Assembly: GCF_048564905.1 (NCBI RefSeq) | Contig: NW_027328875.1 | Location: forward strand, 434,001-498,000 | Source: Vicugna pacos | Lineage: Eukaryota > Chordata > Mammalia > Artiodactyla > Camelidae | DNA: 64,000 bases | Direction: 5' to 3' | In this document: positions 61,301 through 64,000 of the stretch, piece after piece | Layout: every line of letters begins with the position of its first letter | Position numbering within the stretch: position 1 is the stretch's first letter | The notes under the pieces: generated by a model | Database searches by the model: none | The model's input: the letters and a program-made list of their open reading frames with translations, nothing else | What the model was told of the DNA's origin: nothing | Program-made: the position numbers and the translations under genes

Positions 61301-63635
61301 GAAATGGAAAGAAGAAAACCATTATTGGAAATGCAAGAAGAGCATGAGTGGCAAAGAAGAAACAAGAAGAAGGCAAGGAGGACATCAAAACCCTAAAGAT
61401 GGGAGAGGGAAGCAGGAAATCATAGGTGATTGGAAGCACTCTCTTAAGTGAATCAGCTTATTGGACTCTCTGTTTGAAGCGAAAGGAGAGCTGCATGGCC
61501 TGACGTGTTTGCAAAACAAGCAAGAAGCAGACCAACAAAGAATCAAACCAACAAACAAGCACCAAAAGGGTACGGTTGGCTGACATCTACCAAGGGAATC
61601 ATGATTATTCAAAAGAAAATACTCAAGGTGATGTCAAGGATCATTCAGCACGCATCGACCCAGTATCGCGGCTTGCATGTACTCAGCACACTTGTCTTCG
61701 GAAATCAGAGGCGTGCATTCATATTCGTAAATATTGATTCATAAGAGCATATCGTGACCTAACCCAAATGCCGATTTGGAATCAAATGGATTCCTAGTCC
61801 GTGATGTAGACTTGTATGTCTTCCGACAGGATGAAGGAATGCCATATTCTACGCTACGTAGAGAAGAAATGTAAGAAGCCTATAACAAAGGCACGTAGAT
61901 CTGCCAAAGTGTACTAAGAGCAAAAGAGACAGACAGTAAAGTGCACATTGGGGTTGGTTTCATTTCTTGGAATTTCAGCCCCCATGAAACAAATGGATCC
62001 ATGTCCTGAGAGTGCGGGTGTTTCAGCAGAAATCAGGCGACGCATATGTATTCCGGGTGTACGGATATCATAGGAACATAAGTCTCCTTTAGAGGGTCTC
62101 TGTGTACTGTGAACTGTTAGAAAGTTTAAAGACGTGTGAAACCATCAACTAAAAAGGGACCCACTTCCCTCCATTGGTACTGTGCATACAGATCTGAGCA
62201 AAAGGAAAGAGGGAAGAAGAAAGGCCCATGGGACGCTAGTGGGTAGAATCACATTTACCTTAGGCACCTCTCGTCGGATGCAGCCCCTCCCCCAACACTG
62301 ACAAGATGCAGCAGCCATTGGGGATGGCAGGTACCGGTTGGATTCCAGGTGGAATGTTGGTGTGTACCGCGAGGCTTGTTGTGGCTGTTGGATCCTAGGT
62401 AACCGGGCAGAGTTCTGTGGGTGGATCAGTGTGATGGAGGGGCTGCCGCCCTCTGTGGAGCTTGGCTTAGGTGTTTGGTCCGGGAAGCTGTGTAAGTTCG
62501 AGATACTGCTGCTGCCCAAAGACCTGAGTTCACAGGTCAGTTTCCAGAACCTTTCAGAGCAGACAGTGGAAGATCTGCCTGTCATCAGCTTACTGGTGAG
62601 GCTCCGAGGTACTTTCAGACTTGCCCAGTCCTGGTGAAGTCAACTTTAAGGGAGACACGAAGAGAAGCTGGGCGAAAAGCTGGCTGCACGGATTGAGGAG
62701 AGATGCGAACACATGGATGAGAGATGTTCTGCTACAATGGAGAATACTGGCGTGGAGACAGCTGTAGAGGATACCAGGCTCAAAAGACATTCATGAGACC
62801 TATTGATCCTCGCTGATACTGGCAGAAACATACGGAGTGCCAACGTGGACTTGAGGAAGTTCCTCAATTCTCTTCTCCAAGAACGGGTCCAAGGTCCCTG
62901 ACATCTGCAAGAGAAGAGATGGCAGAGATGATCAAAACGCTCCTGTTCTTGGAAGAGGTCGTGAGAATCCACACGTCCCAAGGGGCATTCCCAAGCCATT
63001 CAGACCAGAATTCACCAAGCCCAGGTAAGCCTTTTCCCAGGTTTGGGCCTAGCTAGCAAGCACTTGCCCTTCCCTCCCCTCCACTCAGGCATCCATTTTG
63101 AAGGATCAGTACCTGAGCTGCAATGAAGCCATTACGAGAAGAGCAAGCCCCTCCTAGAATCAGACTTCCTCCAGCTTCACACTCTGTGAACAACAGTGAA
63201 CTCCTTCAAGGTCAAATAGTCTCGGCTGAAATCGATAGGAATTGAATACTTAGCTCACACCTAGAAACGATGGCCTGCCGCTAGATTCAGCAAATGTTGT
63301 GTTTATGTCTTCCCTGGGGTGAAGGGAGTGTGGTAAGTCAGGGGAATCTTTGACTGAACTTGAATCTGTATTAGGCCTCAGTTTTTCAAGACAGTATAGG
63401 TAAATAGTACATGTCAGAAAGTGAACTGTACTGTCAAAGTCGCCAGTGACATTAAAGACACAGCTTCTGTGGATCGTCTTTCAATTGAGTCAAGCCCCCG
63501 GGGGCACTATATCATGGGGGTGCAGACTTGGTTGCGTTAAATGGCTTTACCCAACATGATCGGATGATTAATCGTTCTCATCACTGATAGAAGAACACCT
63601 GGTTCTCAATAGACTAGCATAACTGCAGCAGGGTT
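58333..63635 (+). repeat. Array unit 12
   Basis: 5,303 bp and apparently identical to unit 10 at a lag of 10,606 bp. It lies in the second copy of the dimer. GGTACC class (62330-62335). Confidence 0.95.
60602..61292 (+). mobile_element. L1 ORF1 relic, unit 12
   Basis: Matches the unit 10 relic, including gaagtcagggg. Confidence 0.8.
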
Positions 63636-64000
63636 GTCCTAGCTATAATGCCTCTAGGTGCTTTTGGATTCAAACCTAAATGTATATATTTGGTTTGTTT
63701 CCTCTTGTATTTTCCTAGAGAGGGATGTTACCCCTTGAAATGCCAACATTGGCCAGTAGGTGTCACTGGGAATAAAGGGCACCACATGCACAAGTGTATC
63801 CAAGGTTGGGGGTTATTTCATGTTTCCAATAGTTATTTCATGGTTCCTGTTGGTTTCGGAGGCTTCAACCGTAAAGAGCTGACATGACCCCTTTAACAGT
63901 TTGGACTGGAAGTTTGCATTCTTTCTGTCTAGGTTTTCCGTAGAGCTGACAAAATGTTACCAAAATTGACAAGTCTGGCTTCTAGGTCGATACAGTGTGT
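63636..64000 (+). repeat. Array unit 13, first 365 bp only
   Basis: Cut by the window end. It repeats the unit 11 private form gggaataaagg (63768-63778), so the second dimer copy continues past the window. It contains the first CTCF-like motif at 63753-63766. Confidence 0.95.

Larger units (their letters stand above)
1..64000 (+). repeat. Macrosatellite-type tandem array, 12 full units of about 5.3 kb plus a partial unit
   Basis: The same sequence recurs in direct orientation with starts at 1, 5304, 10607, 15910, 21214, 26516, 31819, 37121, 42424, 47727, 53030, 58333 and 63636. The spacing is 5,303 bp except 5,304 (unit 4) and 5,302 (units 5 and 7). No base of the window lies outside the array and no inverted unit is present. 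Units are very similar, mostly separated by scattered single-base changes. The unit holds an old L1 ORF1 relic that all copies share at the same phase, so the LINE was inside the ancestral unit before amplification. Unit size and lack of a simple-satellite monomer fit the macrosatellite class of mammals. I do not recognise the particular family. The array probably continues beyond both window ends. Confidence 0.97.
54530..64000 (+). repeat. Two-unit (dimer) block, copy B, truncated by the window end
   Basis: Second copy of the dimer, of which about 9.47 kb is visible. No mismatch to copy A was found by eye. A simple unequal exchange predicts that the match ends about 1.1-1.5 kb beyond the window. 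Confidence 0.8.

Noticed and set aside
1-64000. Bacterial operon, CRISPR array, rDNA or plasmid multimer
   Set aside because: The repeat unit is 5.3 kb without spacers and without rRNA sequence. Frames are short and mostly noncoding, and the embedded sequence is a mammalian-type L1 ORF1.

Overview
The window is one uninterrupted head-to-tail tandem array. A unit of about 5,303 bp occurs twelve times in full (phased from base 1), followed by the first 365 bp of a thirteenth. The window starts and stops inside the array, so neither edge of the array is seen and the phase I use is arbitrary. No unique flanking sequence is present. Nothing in the window is an ordinary intact gene.

Organism: each unit carries a decayed LINE-1 (L1/HAL1-type) ORF1 with the mammal-type coiled-coil end and C-terminal domain. 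The unit is large, of mixed base composition and without long reading frames. This points to a macrosatellite in a placental mammal. I see no lineage-specific SINE (no Alu-, B1-, CAN- or Bov-like sequence) that would name the order or species, and I do not recognise the unit as DXZ4, D4Z4, RS447 or another named macrosatellite.

Layout of one unit (unit 1 coordinates; add the unit start minus 1 for the others): 1-1735, a nearly invariant segment with a CTCF-like motif at 118-131 (+), splice-acceptor-like sites and a small basic reading frame at 1351-1560; 1736-2269, unassigned; 2270-2960, the L1 ORF1 fossil with a second CTCF-like motif on the minus strand at 2810-2823; 2961-3830, purine-rich then CA-rich then CpG-retaining unassigned sequence; 3831-4692, sequence open on both strands but unassigned; 4693-4756, a very short intron-like donor/acceptor pair; 4757-5303, unassigned, with a perfect 12-bp GC palindrome.

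Units differ from one another at only a handful to a few dozen positions (I found about nine between units 1 and 2), almost all single-base changes. Three carry one-base length changes relative to 5,303 (unit 4 is +1; units 5 and 7 are -1). Variants are shared in a mosaic way, often between alternate units (3/5, 5/7, 6/8). At the right end a two-unit block of 10,606 bp is repeated: from about 44 kb onward, the sequence matches that 10,606 bp further on at every position I compared, up to the window end. This is either a very recent two-unit duplication or an assembly duplication.

The main points for follow-up are the identity and chromosomal home of this macrosatellite, its paired opposite-strand CTCF-like motifs repeated every 5.3 kb, the low-variation first third of the unit, retained CpGs, and the near-perfect dimer duplication.
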